DNA of 64,000 bases from CBDBCU01 sp965243185 (GCA_965243185.1 OZ251531.1:3100001-3164000); one strand, 5' to 3'. Positions 43,105 through 52,138 are shown, numbered from the stretch's first letter. Notes: generated from the sequence alone by a model not told the origin. Numbers and translations: made by a program.

Positions 43105-44448
43105 TTATTCCGGCGTTTCTTGGTCGGCTTTTGCAACTACATCCAAATAGCAGTTGCCGTTGACCGACACTTTCCAGCGGTCGACCGCCGACACCGTGCC
43201 TTTCAGCACTTGGATAACCGGCTCCTCGGGGTTTTCCTGAAACTCTATGGTAATTTCGTTTCCCAACTCCAGTCCGTGGCCTTCGTCCCAAAACTCTAGT
43301 TCCCAAGTACCCGACTGGGTAGGTGTAGCGTTGTCGCCGAGACATACCCAAGGTTTCATCAGCAGACGCTCTGCTTCCACTACTAACCTGAGTGAAAGAT
43401 TGCTTCCCGCGACAGCAACCGTGACCGGATGAGAGAGCAAGTCAGCAAGCCAAGCCCTGGCGTCAGTCTGGGTCTCAGCCGCGACCGGTACGCGAACCAA
43501 TCCCTCTACTAACAGGGTGATGTTCCAAAGGCCATCGGCTCGCTTTTCTATGTAACCCAAGGGCGAACCAGCCGGAGATTTTACCAAGCCGCGCTGGAAC
43601 TCTGTTCGTCCCAACCACTCTACTTCAGGTACATAGTTCCGTTGCTGGCGCGGCAAAGTGTCAAGAGTACTGAGGTAGTACCGCACTCCAGGGTCGTTAA
43701 CTTGGCGCAAGGATTGGTAAGCGCTTACCAAAGCATTGTTGGCGGTAGCGTTGCCTATGTCGAAGTTCCGCCTTTTGGCGTCGGCCAAGGCTTCTCTCCA
43801 GCTGGGGAAACCTTTTAGCCATTGCCGGTAAGAATCAACTTCATCCTCTTTGGGGCTACCGGGAGCGTGTCCCAATTCAGCCATCCAGTCATTGAACAGG
43901 GCTTCAAATACAATGCTTTCGACCCGTTGGGACACAGTGCGACGGTTTATCCCGCGCACGAAAAGTTGATTGAGTGCACTGAGCATCTCGCCGTGAATCA
44001 AGAGTGAAACCTTGCTGATGACCTCCTCATCCGGCGGCTGGTCGATTTCCCAATAGCGCATCGCATTAAAGGCTGTCTCGGTACCGGTGGCAGAAAAGTA
44101 AGCCTCGATGGACCTGAGATGGCGCAAGCCTTTGCTGTTGCTCTTGAAATCATAGAACCGCACCACGTCGTCAAACGCCGCCTCCAGAAACTTTGCGGCG
44201 CACGAGTTGCAGTCCTTCAGCTTCTGGAAGATAGTCCAGAGGCTATGGTTTTTTTCGTAGGCCCCACCAGAGTCATTGACCAAAACCTTTATCCCCCGCT
44301 CAATGGCGAGGTGCGCGATAGGGGCGCGGTTCATTATTTGAACCACGTTTATCCGGGGGTTCAAGTCCGGTTTCACCGGCGCACTGCCGAGGATGCCAAT
44401 TACATCCCCGATAGAGTGCAGGATTGTTAATCTTTGCACAGTCTCCAT
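43105..44448 (-). CDS. Unknown protein downstream of methyltransferase-HNH copy 2
   Basis: About 447 residues from the ATG at 44448 behind GGGGGG (METVQRLTILHSIGDVIGIL). No family recognised. The N-terminal third is helical with conserved-looking Cys (CNSCAAKFLEAAFDDV). The C-terminal third is beta-rich (LWNITLLVEGLVRVPV; WELEFWDEGHGLEL; YLDVVAKADQ). It lies 61 nt after the methyltransferase-HNH stop on the same strand, so it may be a partner in that modification system. The coding strand is more AT-rich than nearby core genes. Confidence 0.55.
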   Translation of the reverse strand: METVQRLTILHSIGDVIGILGSAPVKPDLNPRINVVQIMNRAPIAHLAIERGIKVLVNDSGGAYEKNHSLWTIFQKLKDCNSCAAKFLEAAFDDVVRFYDFKSNSKGLRHLRSIEAYFSATGTETAFNAMRYWEIDQPPDEEVISKVSLLIHGEMLSALNQLFVRGINRRTVSQRVESIVFEALFNDWMAELGHAPGSPKEDEVDSYRQWLKGFPSWREALADAKRRNFDIGNATANNALVSAYQSLRQVNDPGVRYYLSTLDTLPRQQRNYVPEVEWLGRTEFQRGLVKSPAGSPLGYIEKRADGLWNITLLVEGLVRVPVAAETQTDARAWLADLLSHPVTVAVAGSNLSLRLVVEAERLLMKPWVCLGDNATPTQSGTWELEFWDEGHGLELGNEITIEFQENPEEPVIQVLKGTVSAVDRWKVSVNGNCYLDVVAKADQETPE

Positions 44449-44509
44449 AATCCCCCCTTTTGCATTAGTTGGCGTAGATACCCCCACAGCCTTAACCCAC
44501 TCTCACCAC

Positions 44510-46081
44510 CTACCCCCGCCCCGCCAAATACTCCGCCGCCCACTCCCGGGCCAAGCGGATATTGACCCGCCGGTCGATGGGTGGGTTGCCATACCACTTC
44601 CGCAACCGTCGATTCAGCTGCCGCAGCGCCACCAGCGTCAGCCGGTTCGACTTCCGCCGATTGCACGGCCCGCACAACGGACACCGATTATCCAGCTCGT
44701 TGCTGCCTCCTTGGGATGCCGGGTCGATATGGTCTAACTCCAAATGCTCGGCGTCCGGCGGCTCAAAGCCACAGCCCCAGCACACACAGCCCCACTGCTC
44801 CACCAGAATATCCAGCATCTGCTGCCGCGTCATACTCGCCGGCTTCCGCCGATAGGTATAGACCGCCGCCAAATGCGGCGCCGTTTCCCCATCATCGGTA
44901 CGCGCCGGCGCGGCGCCGAGGATTTGACAATGGGACTGCAACTCCGTCAACAATGCTTGCTGCTGCGCTTGAAACTCGTTGACATTGATGCCCAACCCCA
45001 GCAGCCGGTTGGCTACGTGATACGCCGCGTCGGCCCGCCGGTCAATGCCCACCCAACGCCGGTCCAGGTTATTGGCGGCGATAAGTGTAGTAGCGCACCC
45101 GCAAAACGGGTCTAACACCAAGTCCCCGGGATTGCTGCTGGCGCGGACAATCCGCTCATAAAGTTCCAAAGGCTTCTGGTCCGGGGAACCGGTGCGCTCC
45201 TTGCCGCGCGCTCCACCGACCTTATCCCAGACATCTTGGATTTTGACCCCCTGATTAAGGTCAAGATACTTCTTATACTGGAACGGCGAGGTCGGCGTAG
45301 CCTGCACCAACATATCGTTCTGGTAGAGTTCCTCCATGTGTTCGGGAGTAAATCGCCAAGCGCGGGTTATTCCCCGGAACTCATAAACCTTATTGCCCCC
45401 GGTCTCGTTAGTGCAAGGCAAAGTTCGATACTGGCCGCGGGCATCAGTCTTATTGTACGCCGTCCTGATGTATTCATCAGTGTAAGGTTCGTACTGGATG
45501 TTGTAGTGGGCGTCTTTGGATTTGGCGTACCAGAATATCGTATCGTGGGCATTGCCCATCTGACGCCGCCCGAGGTTGTGCCGGTCTTGACGCCGCAGCC
45601 AGACAATTTCATTCCGTAGGTTCTTGGCCCCAAAGATGGCGTCCAAAGCCATCCGAATGTAGCCGTTGGCGGCATGGTCACAATGCAGATACAAGGAACC
45701 GGTAGGCTTCAGGATGCGGCGCATTTCCAGCAGCCGCACCGACAAGAAACAGAGAAAGGCGGCAATGTCATCGCCGTGACACTCCCCGGCCGCCGCGATG
45801 ACTTCGTACAAAGCCCGGTTTTCATCCCGTACCTGCTCCAGCCAGATGGGATGAACTTCGTTCCACTTCCACTGATCCGGCAGGATGCCGGTATCGCCCC
45901 ATTTCCACTTGTCCACATAAAAGCCGGCGCTACCAGCCCGGTTGCGCGAAGTGTTAAAGGGCGGATCGGTAGCAATCAAATCCACCGTCTCGCTGTTCAT
46001 CCCCCGCAGAACTTCCAAGTTGTCCCGGGTATAAAGGGCGTGGTCGGGAAAATTCTGCCGGGGATTCGTACTTACCGCCAT
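44510..46081 (-). CDS. Beta-class DNA methyltransferase fused to an HNH nuclease (copy 2)
   Basis: 523 residues from the ATG at 46081, placed below the promoter at 46110-46138. LIATDPPFNTSRN is motif IV and DPFCGCATTLIAANNL motif I, the same order as copy 1. The region between them differs strongly from copy 1, so a different DNA target is likely. The C-terminal HNH part shows CWGCGFEPP, LELDHIDPASQGGSNELDNR and LCGPCNRRK. The two copies are clear paralogues on opposite strands 8.6 kb apart. Confidence 0.9.
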   Translation of the reverse strand: MAVSTNPRQNFPDHALYTRDNLEVLRGMNSETVDLIATDPPFNTSRNRAGSAGFYVDKWKWGDTGILPDQWKWNEVHPIWLEQVRDENRALYEVIAAAGECHGDDIAAFLCFLSVRLLEMRRILKPTGSLYLHCDHAANGYIRMALDAIFGAKNLRNEIVWLRRQDRHNLGRRQMGNAHDTIFWYAKSKDAHYNIQYEPYTDEYIRTAYNKTDARGQYRTLPCTNETGGNKVYEFRGITRAWRFTPEHMEELYQNDMLVQATPTSPFQYKKYLDLNQGVKIQDVWDKVGGARGKERTGSPDQKPLELYERIVRASSNPGDLVLDPFCGCATTLIAANNLDRRWVGIDRRADAAYHVANRLLGLGINVNEFQAQQQALLTELQSHCQILGAAPARTDDGETAPHLAAVYTYRRKPASMTRQQMLDILVEQWGCVCWGCGFEPPDAEHLELDHIDPASQGGSNELDNRCPLCGPCNRRKSNRLTLVALRQLNRRLRKWYGNPPIDRRVNIRLAREWAAEYLAGRG

Positions 46082-46109
46082 ACCTTGCCCCTTTATGTTA
46101 AGTAATCGG

Positions 46110-46138
46110 ATTTTAGCAGAATCCGGGGATACTGCCAC
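46110..46138 (-). promoter_or_regulatory. Promoter of methyltransferase-HNH copy 2
   Basis: Minus-strand GTGGCA (46138-46133), 17-bp spacer, extended TGC plus TAAAAT (46115-46110). It lies inside the space after rimI and above the ATG at 46081. Confidence 0.6.
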
Positions 46139-46170
46139 GACCGCAGCGTCATCATTTTCAAGCAAACCCC

Positions 46171-46848
46171 CTACCCCTCAACCCTAATCTCCCCCCACCG
46201 TGCCAGAAACTTCCCTTGCAGCCGGTTAAACAACTCCCGATACTCGTTGCTGTGGATGGGACTGGTGGTCATTATCACCGCATCCTCCCGGTTGTCCGAA
46301 TAGTAATTCTTGCGGAGCCCCACCTCTTGAAAACCGTACTTTTCGTAAAGCCGCTGGGCAATAAAGTTGGAAACCCGCGCCTCCAAAGTCAGCACCGCCG
46401 AGCCATTTTCCAGCGCCGCCCGCACCGACCCAATCAGCAGCAACTCCCCGATGCCGTTCCCCCGCAGCCGTTCCCGCACCGCTATCTCGGTGATATGCGC
46501 TTCATTCCCCTGAAACCAGAGGCCCACATAGCCCGCAATATCCGCCGCCGGCTCCTCCCCCATCGGCTCCCGGCGCACCATCTCCTTCACTCCCCGCACC
46601 ATCCGGCCCCACAGCGTAGCGTCCGCCGCCCCGTCCGGTTCCCCGGCCGCCGCAATATCCGCCGCGTCCCTTTCCTCAACCGGATTTTCCTCGACCGGCG
46701 GCTGCACCGCCACCAAGTAGCGGGCATAGCGATTGTTCAACTCCCGCTTAAAGGCAGTCCCCAAGCGCAGCGGCAAAAAGGCTTCCCGCTCAATCGCCAG
46801 AACCTGCTCAATATCCTCGGCGCGCATCCGCCGGAGCGCCACATCCAT
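46171..46848 (-). CDS. RimI-like GNAT acetyltransferase with an insertion
   Basis: 225 residues. The GNAT fold is recognisable from RRMRAEDIEQVLAIEREAF, the acetyl-CoA loop VRERLRGNGIGELLL (about 127-141) and LEARVSNFIAQRLYEKYGF. RimI acetylates ribosomal protein S18 or other N-termini. An insertion of about 50 Glu/Ala/Arg-rich residues (about 50-105) interrupts the fold between strands 2 and 4, making it longer than the usual 150 residues. No tsaB/tsaD is adjacent. Confidence 0.8.
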   Translation of the reverse strand: MDVALRRMRAEDIEQVLAIEREAFLPLRLGTAFKRELNNRYARYLVAVQPPVEENPVEERDAADIAAAGEPDGAADATLWGRMVRGVKEMVRREPMGEEPAADIAGYVGLWFQGNEAHITEIAVRERLRGNGIGELLLIGSVRAALENGSAVLTLEARVSNFIAQRLYEKYGFQEVGLRKNYYSDNREDAVIMTTSPIHSNEYRELFNRLQGKFLARWGEIRVEG

Positions 46849-46957
46849 AGCAGCCTTTTCAACTCAACCCGGTTTCCCTTGCCGCCGGTTTAATCCGCAA
46901 AACTGAACGGGAATTGTAACACACCACCCCGATTTCCCTTCCCGGCCGCCGCCCCGT

Positions 46958-48223
46958 TCAACCCAAGTCAAACGCCCCCTGCACCTTGTCCCCGGCCCCA
47001 GCGCCGGCCGTCAAAGACACCTTGCCGTACACCCCGTCATACCCCGGTTCCACATAAATATCCCCGGCCCGCGCCCGCAGCACCGCCGCCGCCACTTCCG
47101 GCCCCGCCGCCGTTTCCAAATCATCGCCACCGGCTTCCAGCAAAACCGCCAGTTCGCTGCCCAACTCCCCAACCAACCGCCGGCACTTATCCTGCACTCC
47201 CTTGGTATTGACTCCCTGCCCCAGCCCAGCGGCGATAATTTCCTGCAACGGTATCAAACGGACAAAAGGCGGCCGCCCGTCAGCAGCTTCAATAAACCCG
47301 TCCGCCCGCCGCGTACCTTCCACTACCTTATCGCCTCCAGCCAACCGCAGCGTCCGATTCAACACCCCCAAAGTCAGCGGCCGGCCGCATACCGGACAAT
47401 CCGCCCCCAACCTTGCCGTTGTCGCCGGGTGCTGTACCACTCCGCACTTGCGGTGTCCGTCATAGTGGTATTTCCCCTCCTCCGGGTAAAACTCCACGGT
47501 GTAAGCCACCCGGTTGTCCCGCAATGCCGCCGCCAAGCCGGGATAGCTCATTTCCCCGGCAAAGGCCGTCACTTCCCGCCCCAACCGCGGCAGGGAATGG
47601 GCATCCGAAAAGGAAACTATCGTCTTGTCCCCCAACTCCCCGATCGCCCAGTTCATTTCCGGATCGCTGGACAAGCCGGTTTCAATGGCGGGGATGTGCC
47701 GGTACATATCCCCAAAGGCATCCGCCAAGCTGTCAAATCCCGACTTGGAGCCATAAACCCCATACCAAGGCGTCCAGGCGTGAGCCGGCATTACGATACA
47801 ATCCGGATTGACCTCCAAAGCCAACGCCGTCAAGTCCCGGGCCGACAGCGACAGGGTAGGCCGCCCGTCCGACTCCAGACTGCCGTAAGCGGCCAACGCC
47901 CGGTTCAACCGCGCCGCCGTATCCAAATCCGGGGCCAACATCAGCAGATGAACCCGCCGCCCTTGCCCATCCTGCCGGTAAACGCAGCTGACCTCCGTCC
48001 CCAGCACAAAATGAACGCCGCCAAAGGCATACCAGCCCTCGGCGGCCGCCGCGGTCAAATTATTCTGCAATTCCCGGAACCAAACCGGATGGGTAAAGTC
48101 GGCCGTCGACAGCAGGTCAATGCCTTTCCCCTTGGCCCCCTCCGCCAGATTGGGCAAAGTCAACGCGCTGCTGGTGGCGTAAGCGTAAGCCGAATGTAAA
48201 TGCAGGTCGGCAATGTAGGTCAT
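46958..48223 (-). CDS. Endonuclease Q-like PHP-domain DNA repair nuclease
   Basis: 421 residues. The PHP metal motifs are DLHLHSAYAYATS at the start, DFTHPVWF, MPAHAWTPW and SFSDAHS. A zinc-finger part follows (YHYDGHRKCGV, then CPVCGRPLT near residue 280), and the C-terminal domain ends PGYDGVYGKVSL. This order is that of EndoQ, first described in Archaea and a few bacteria, which nicks DNA 5' to uracil, hypoxanthine or abasic sites. It starts 1 nt after the hydrolase-like gene. Confidence 0.85.
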   Translation of the reverse strand: MTYIADLHLHSAYAYATSSALTLPNLAEGAKGKGIDLLSTADFTHPVWFRELQNNLTAAAAEGWYAFGGVHFVLGTEVSCVYRQDGQGRRVHLLMLAPDLDTAARLNRALAAYGSLESDGRPTLSLSARDLTALALEVNPDCIVMPAHAWTPWYGVYGSKSGFDSLADAFGDMYRHIPAIETGLSSDPEMNWAIGELGDKTIVSFSDAHSLPRLGREVTAFAGEMSYPGLAAALRDNRVAYTVEFYPEEGKYHYDGHRKCGVVQHPATTARLGADCPVCGRPLTLGVLNRTLRLAGGDKVVEGTRRADGFIEAADGRPPFVRLIPLQEIIAAGLGQGVNTKGVQDKCRRLVGELGSELAVLLEAGGDDLETAAGPEVAAAVLRARAGDIYVEPGYDGVYGKVSLTAGAGAGDKVQGAFDLG

Positions 48224-48224
48224 A

Positions 48225-48983
48225 TCAACCCAAGCCCAGCAGAATGTCCGCCAATTCCCGGGGCTTGTGCAACGGCCCTTGATGGCAAGAATCCAGATGA
48301 ATCAGCTCTACATTGGGAATCTGCCGCGCCATCCGCAGTTGCGCCTCCCGGGGCAGCAGCAAATCCTGCTCCAGCACGATATAGCTGACCGGGCAGGGCA
48401 TTTCCAGACTTTCCGACTCCGTTTTAGTTTCCAATACCCGGGTCGGCAGCGGCCCGAAAAACCCCACCGCCGCCGCCACCTCTCCCGCCGCCATCCCGTT
48501 GCACATATACTTGCTGATGACCGCCGGCGGCAGCCGCAGCTCCCGCCCCAAAACCTTGCTCAACCGCAAGCTCAGCTCCAGCCGCCGCTGAATTTTCTGC
48601 GGATACCGGGACAACGGCGTACGGCCGCTTTCCGGCGTCATTCCCGCCACCAGCACTACCCGTTTCGGCGGCGTCGCCAGCCGGGGCGCCGCCAGCAGCG
48701 CCAGCAGCCCGCCCAAGCCATGCCCCACCAGCGTCGGCGTCTTTAGATTCCGCCGCTCCACCCCTTGCACTACCGCCTGCACGCACTCCTCCAGCCGCAC
48801 CTCTCCGGTATCCCCCGCCGCGTCGGAACCATGCCCCGGCAAATTCAGAACCAGGCATTGCCGGTCGTTACGCGCTTGATACAGCCGGGGCGGATGTTCC
48901 ACCGGCGCCGTCAAGAAACCCCAGACTCGCCCCCAGAACCACGCCCCTTGCCCCGCGTCCGGCGCTATCAAAAAGTCCGTCAT
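48225..48983 (-). CDS. Alpha/beta-hydrolase-like protein lacking the nucleophile
   Basis: 252 residues with the alpha/beta-hydrolase fold (LVLNLPGHGSD, TPTLVGHGLGGLLALLAA, a late CHQG His). The nucleophile elbow reads GHGLGG where active members have GHSxGG, so the catalytic Ser is Gly. It may be a non-catalytic or binding protein, unless another residue takes over. It is co-transcribed with EndoQ and lies next to selA. Confidence 0.75.
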   Translation of the reverse strand: MTDFLIAPDAGQGAWFWGRVWGFLTAPVEHPPRLYQARNDRQCLVLNLPGHGSDAAGDTGEVRLEECVQAVVQGVERRNLKTPTLVGHGLGGLLALLAAPRLATPPKRVVLVAGMTPESGRTPLSRYPQKIQRRLELSLRLSKVLGRELRLPPAVISKYMCNGMAAGEVAAAVGFFGPLPTRVLETKTESESLEMPCPVSYIVLEQDLLLPREAQLRMARQIPNVELIHLDSCHQGPLHKPRELADILLGLG

Positions 48984-49017
48984 TGAATCACCGCTGCTTT
49001 ACCCTGATTTCCAGACC

Positions 49018-50406
49018 CTACCCGGCAAAAGCCACCGCCGCTTTCAGCCGCTCCAGCAAAACCCCTTCCTCCTCCGGCAGTACCGTCCGGGGATCCAGCA
49101 GTACCCGGTCATCCTCCACCCGCGCTACTACCGGCGGCTGGCCCCGGCGCAGCCGCGCCATCCCTTCCTCGACGCCGCCGGGCCAAGCCGCCCCCGGCAG
49201 CGACAGAACTTTAGTCGGCAAAGTCTCCCCCGGCAAACTCCCCCCGCCAATTGCCGACCGGGCCGCCTCGACTCTTGCCGCCACTGTTTCCGGCAAGTCC
49301 AAAACCTTCTGCCACTCCCGGGCCCGTTCCTCAATCACCGTCAGCGGCATCCCAATCATCCGCCAAATCGGTATCTCCCGTTCCGCCTCCCGCCGCAGAT
49401 AGTGCGTCAAAGTCGCCAGCAACGCCGCCAAACTTTGCTTATCAATGCGCACCGCCCGCGCCAGCGGATGCCGCTCCAGCCGCCCCACCAACTCTTTAGT
49501 CCCCACTACCATCCCGGCTTGCGGCCCCCCCAGCAGCTTGTCCCCGGAGAAAAAAGTCAACCCTACCCCGGCGGCCACGCTTTCCTGCGGCGTCGGTTCG
49601 TGCGCCAGCCCATACCTTTCCGTAGGCAGCAGGCAGCCGCTGCCCACATCATGCAGTACCGGGATATTATGCTTGGCCCCCAAAGCCGCCAGTTCCGCCG
49701 GCTCCACCGCCGCCGTAAATCCCTCCACCCGAAAATTGCTGGCGTGGGCCTTGAGCAACGCCCCGGTGTTGTCGCCGATGGCATTTTCGTAGTCCCGCGC
49801 ATAAGTGCGGTTCGTTGTTCCCACATCCACCAGTTGCGCCCCGCTCTGTGCTAAAACCTCCGGCACCCGAAACCCGCCCCCAATCTCCACCGCCTCGCCC
49901 CGGGACGCAATCACCGCCTTGCCCGCCGCCAACGCCGACAACCCCAGCAGCACCGCCGCCGCATTGTTATTCACCACCAAACTGGCTTCGGCCCCGGTCA
50001 ATTCCTGGAGCAGCGATTGCAAATGGGCTTGCCGCGAACCCCGCCGCCCATTTTCCAGATCCAACTCTAAATTGGAATAGCCTTGCGCCGCTTGCGCCGC
50101 CGCTTCGGTCGCCGCCTTGCTCAACGGCGCCCGCCCCAAGTTGGTATGGATGATAACCCCGGTAGCATTGATGACCGGCCGCGGCGCCGGCCGGGTTAGT
50201 TCTGCCGCCGCCCGTTCCACCGCCGCCGCTACTTCCGCCGCTGCCGGCGCCGCCGCGCCCTGCCGCACCCGTTGCCGCGCCGCTTCCAATTCCTGCCGTA
50301 CCAGGCTGACCACCCACTCCCGGCTGTAGGCATCCGTCAAAGCCGCCGCTTCCCCGGCTGCCATTACCCGCTCCACACTGGGAATGTTCCGAAACTCTGT
50401 AGTCAA
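49018..50406 (-). CDS. selA: L-seryl-tRNA(Sec) selenium transferase
   Basis: 462 residues, full length for SelA. It converts Ser-tRNA(Sec) to selenocysteinyl-tRNA using selenophosphate and PLP. PVINATGVIIHTNLGRAPLS, EASLVVNNNAAAVLL and FFSGDKLLGGPQAG (PLP Lys, about residue 285) are diagnostic. The TTG at 50406 is chosen because AAGGAAGGG sits just upstream and IPSVERVM follows; the frame stays open further up but is not family-like. No selB, selD or selenocysteine tRNA is seen in the window. Confidence 0.9.
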   Translation of the reverse strand: MTTEFRNIPSVERVMAAGEAAALTDAYSREWVVSLVRQELEAARQRVRQGAAAPAAAEVAAAVERAAAELTRPAPRPVINATGVIIHTNLGRAPLSKAATEAAAQAAQGYSNLELDLENGRRGSRQAHLQSLLQELTGAEASLVVNNNAAAVLLGLSALAAGKAVIASRGEAVEIGGGFRVPEVLAQSGAQLVDVGTTNRTYARDYENAIGDNTGALLKAHASNFRVEGFTAAVEPAELAALGAKHNIPVLHDVGSGCLLPTERYGLAHEPTPQESVAAGVGLTFFSGDKLLGGPQAGMVVGTKELVGRLERHPLARAVRIDKQSLAALLATLTHYLRREAEREIPIWRMIGMPLTVIEERAREWQKVLDLPETVAARVEAARSAIGGGSLPGETLPTKVLSLPGAAWPGGVEEGMARLRRGQPPVVARVEDDRVLLDPRTVLPEEEGVLLERLKAAVAFAG

Positions 50407-50610
50407 AATCCCTTCCTTGCCAACGCCATTGCTCGATTGCCGCCCCTTGCCCCTTGCCGCCGCATCCCGCCCTATTCTAACACGAGCGCCGCCCTTCAAC
50501 GCCGACAGGGACTTTTAATTGTCCCTTGCGCCGCTTATTCATCCCCTTCCCCCTGAGCTTGTCGCCGATTTGGTTGGTAGTGCGACCCGCTAATCACCAA
50601 CGGATCCCCC

Positions 50611-50638
50611 GTCCTTCCCCCGAAAGTGGGAATCCAGA
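50611..50638. repeat. Palindromic repeat unit
   Basis: A slightly diverged member of the GTCATTCCCACGAAAGTGGG family, followed by AATCCAGA. Confidence 0.65.
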
Positions 50639-50684
50639 ACCGCCGCCCTTAAAAACTCCCCAAACTCCCAATCCCCCCACCTAT

Positions 50685-50720
50685 GTCATTCCGAGGCGAC
50701 AGCCGAGGAATCTAAAATGC
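50685..50720. repeat. Half copy of the MITE-like element
   Basis: GTCATTCCGAGGCGACAGCC and the GAGGAATCT arm match one end of the 1876-1962 element. The other end is missing. Confidence 0.6.
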
Positions 50721-50755
50721 CGCCCCCACAACCACTTTCAAGACAGCCAGCCATC

Positions 50756-50880
50756 CCCAAATCCAAAAGTTTTGAGGGGGCGCGGGGGAACTTTTACAAA
50801 AGTTCCCCCGCCGTAACCCCATCCGGCAAACCGTCCTTTCCATCCCCCTATCGTCATTCCCACGAAAGTGGGGATCCAGA
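50756..50880. repeat. Composite hairpin repeat, copy 2
   Basis: Same order as 10421-10548: AAATCCAAAAGTTTTGAGGG, the hairpin with 11-bp arms (50784-50794, 50799-50809) and the palindromic unit 50853-50880. It lies 160 bp before gene B. Together with the two entries above, this fills the 630-bp gap between selA and gene B; no coding frame there is credible. Confidence 0.8.
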
Positions 50881-50974
50881 GTCCTCGGCTTTTCTGCATT
50901 CCCCTTTCCCAAAAATGGCGGTAAGCAAGCCGCCAAAATATATCCAATTGCCCCCAATTTGCCCTTTCCCCCTA

Positions 50975-51004
50975 TTGACAACCCGCCAATCTATACCCTA
51001 CATT
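50975..51004 (+). promoter_or_regulatory. Promoter of secreted-protein gene B
   Basis: TTGACA (50975-50980), 18-bp spacer, TACATT (50999-51004). It resembles the promoter of gene A, sharing TTGACAACCC and ACCCTA elements. Confidence 0.75.
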
Positions 51005-51039
51005 AACCCCCAAATCTTTAACCCCCGGGAGGCAAATTT

Positions 51040-52036
51040 ATGCCAAAACTTTTCTTGGCCGCGGCCTTAATTGTACTGATTTTCGCAGGGGGGGGGGTAC
51101 CGCGATGCCCAAGCCCGCGGCGCTTCCATCCCCTGGGACTGCTCCGACTGGCAAGAGACCCCCGCCGTTGAGGATGCCGATGATGCCCGCGTCTCGATGA
51201 TCCTCGAATCCCTCGCCGCCAACCGCGGCAAATCCATCTACTGCGCCATCGACCAATCCGACACCTGGACCAAGTCCGAAACTTGGCTTGCCGGCCGCGA
51301 CCGCAACGAACGGGACGACACCGTCTATTTCGGCCAGCAAGGCAACTTCCGCGGCTTCCTCGCCGCCCAAGAGGGCTACCTGACCGACGGCGAATCCGGC
51401 GTAACCGGCGTCTCCCGCGACCTCATCTTTGAGTTCCCCGAGGAGGAACGCCGCGGCAAGAAAACGATACGGACTCGGGTGGGCAGCGGGCCGGCGGATG
51501 AGGATACTTGTCCGGATCATGGGGGGACTACGCCGCCGTATGTTGATAACCGGCCCTTTGGCACACTGCTGTGCACGGCCTATGGCCCCGCGGACAACAG
51601 CGGCTTTGCAACGCAGGGAAGCACGGCGCGGGTTTCCAAGAACCGCTATGCCGGTCAAGATGACGCCGACAACCGGTGGGAGGTGGACTGGCGTACTAAT
51701 GTGCGGCGGGTTTGGGGTCTGGATGGGATAAGAAGGGTCGATGGCACGGCGGGGGCGCGGTTTCGCAGCCCGGTGCAATGGCGGGCGATGGCGGAGGCGC
51801 GGGCCATAGCGGCCTGCCAGGCTCGGGGCGGGGGCTGGAAGTATGCGAAGGGGAGCGCGGATTTCGGCCCGGGGCACAATCGTTTTCGCGGCGCGAACGA
51901 GTGGGATGTTGGGGCCAATCATGGCTGGTTTTTCGCTTGGGCGCCGCATAGTTCCGTACCCAATTATTATCAGAGCCGGGCGCGGGAGAGCCGCACTTGG
52001 AGCGGCGTCTGCACCAAACGCGTCCGCCGCCGCTAA
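51040..52036 (+). CDS. Secreted-protein paralogue B, frame broken at a G10 tract (candidate phase-variable gene)
   Basis: An ATG at 51040 behind GGGAGG opens a signal peptide (MPKLFLAAALIVLIFAGG). Ten Gs at 51088-51097 push it out of frame; nine or twelve would restore a 331-residue secreted protein. The conserved domain (SIPWDCSDWQETP, NRGKSIYCAIDQSDT, RDDTVYFGQQGNFRG, LTDGESGVTGVSRDL) matches gene A closely to about residue 145. The remainder is unrelated to A, is coded with G-ending codons unlike the first half, and is Trp/Arg-rich. The last residues, CTKRVRRR, and the stop region match gene A again. This suggests a swapped 3' cassette. Family unknown. Confidence 0.75.
51088..51097 (+). 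repeat. G10 homopolymer at the signal-peptide junction
   Basis: Ten consecutive Gs starting at a codon boundary. Length 9 or 12 would restore frame, 10 does not. Confidence 0.9.
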
Positions 52037-52111
52037 CCCTCCCCCCGGACGGCCGGTTTCCCCCAACAGATTCCCCCGAAAACCCTTAATCGTCCCGCCC
52101 CGGCCTTAACC

Positions 52112-52138
52112 GTCCTTCCCACGAAAGTGGGAATCCCG
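52112..52138. repeat. Palindromic repeat unit after gene B
   Basis: GTCCTTCCCACGAAAGTGGG followed by AATCCCG, so gene B is bracketed by members of this family. Confidence 0.7.

Noticed and set aside
46082..46165. Longer N-terminus for methyltransferase-HNH copy 2
   Set aside because: The extra residues lie across the predicted promoter and are not family-like; a good ribosome site precedes the ATG at 46081.
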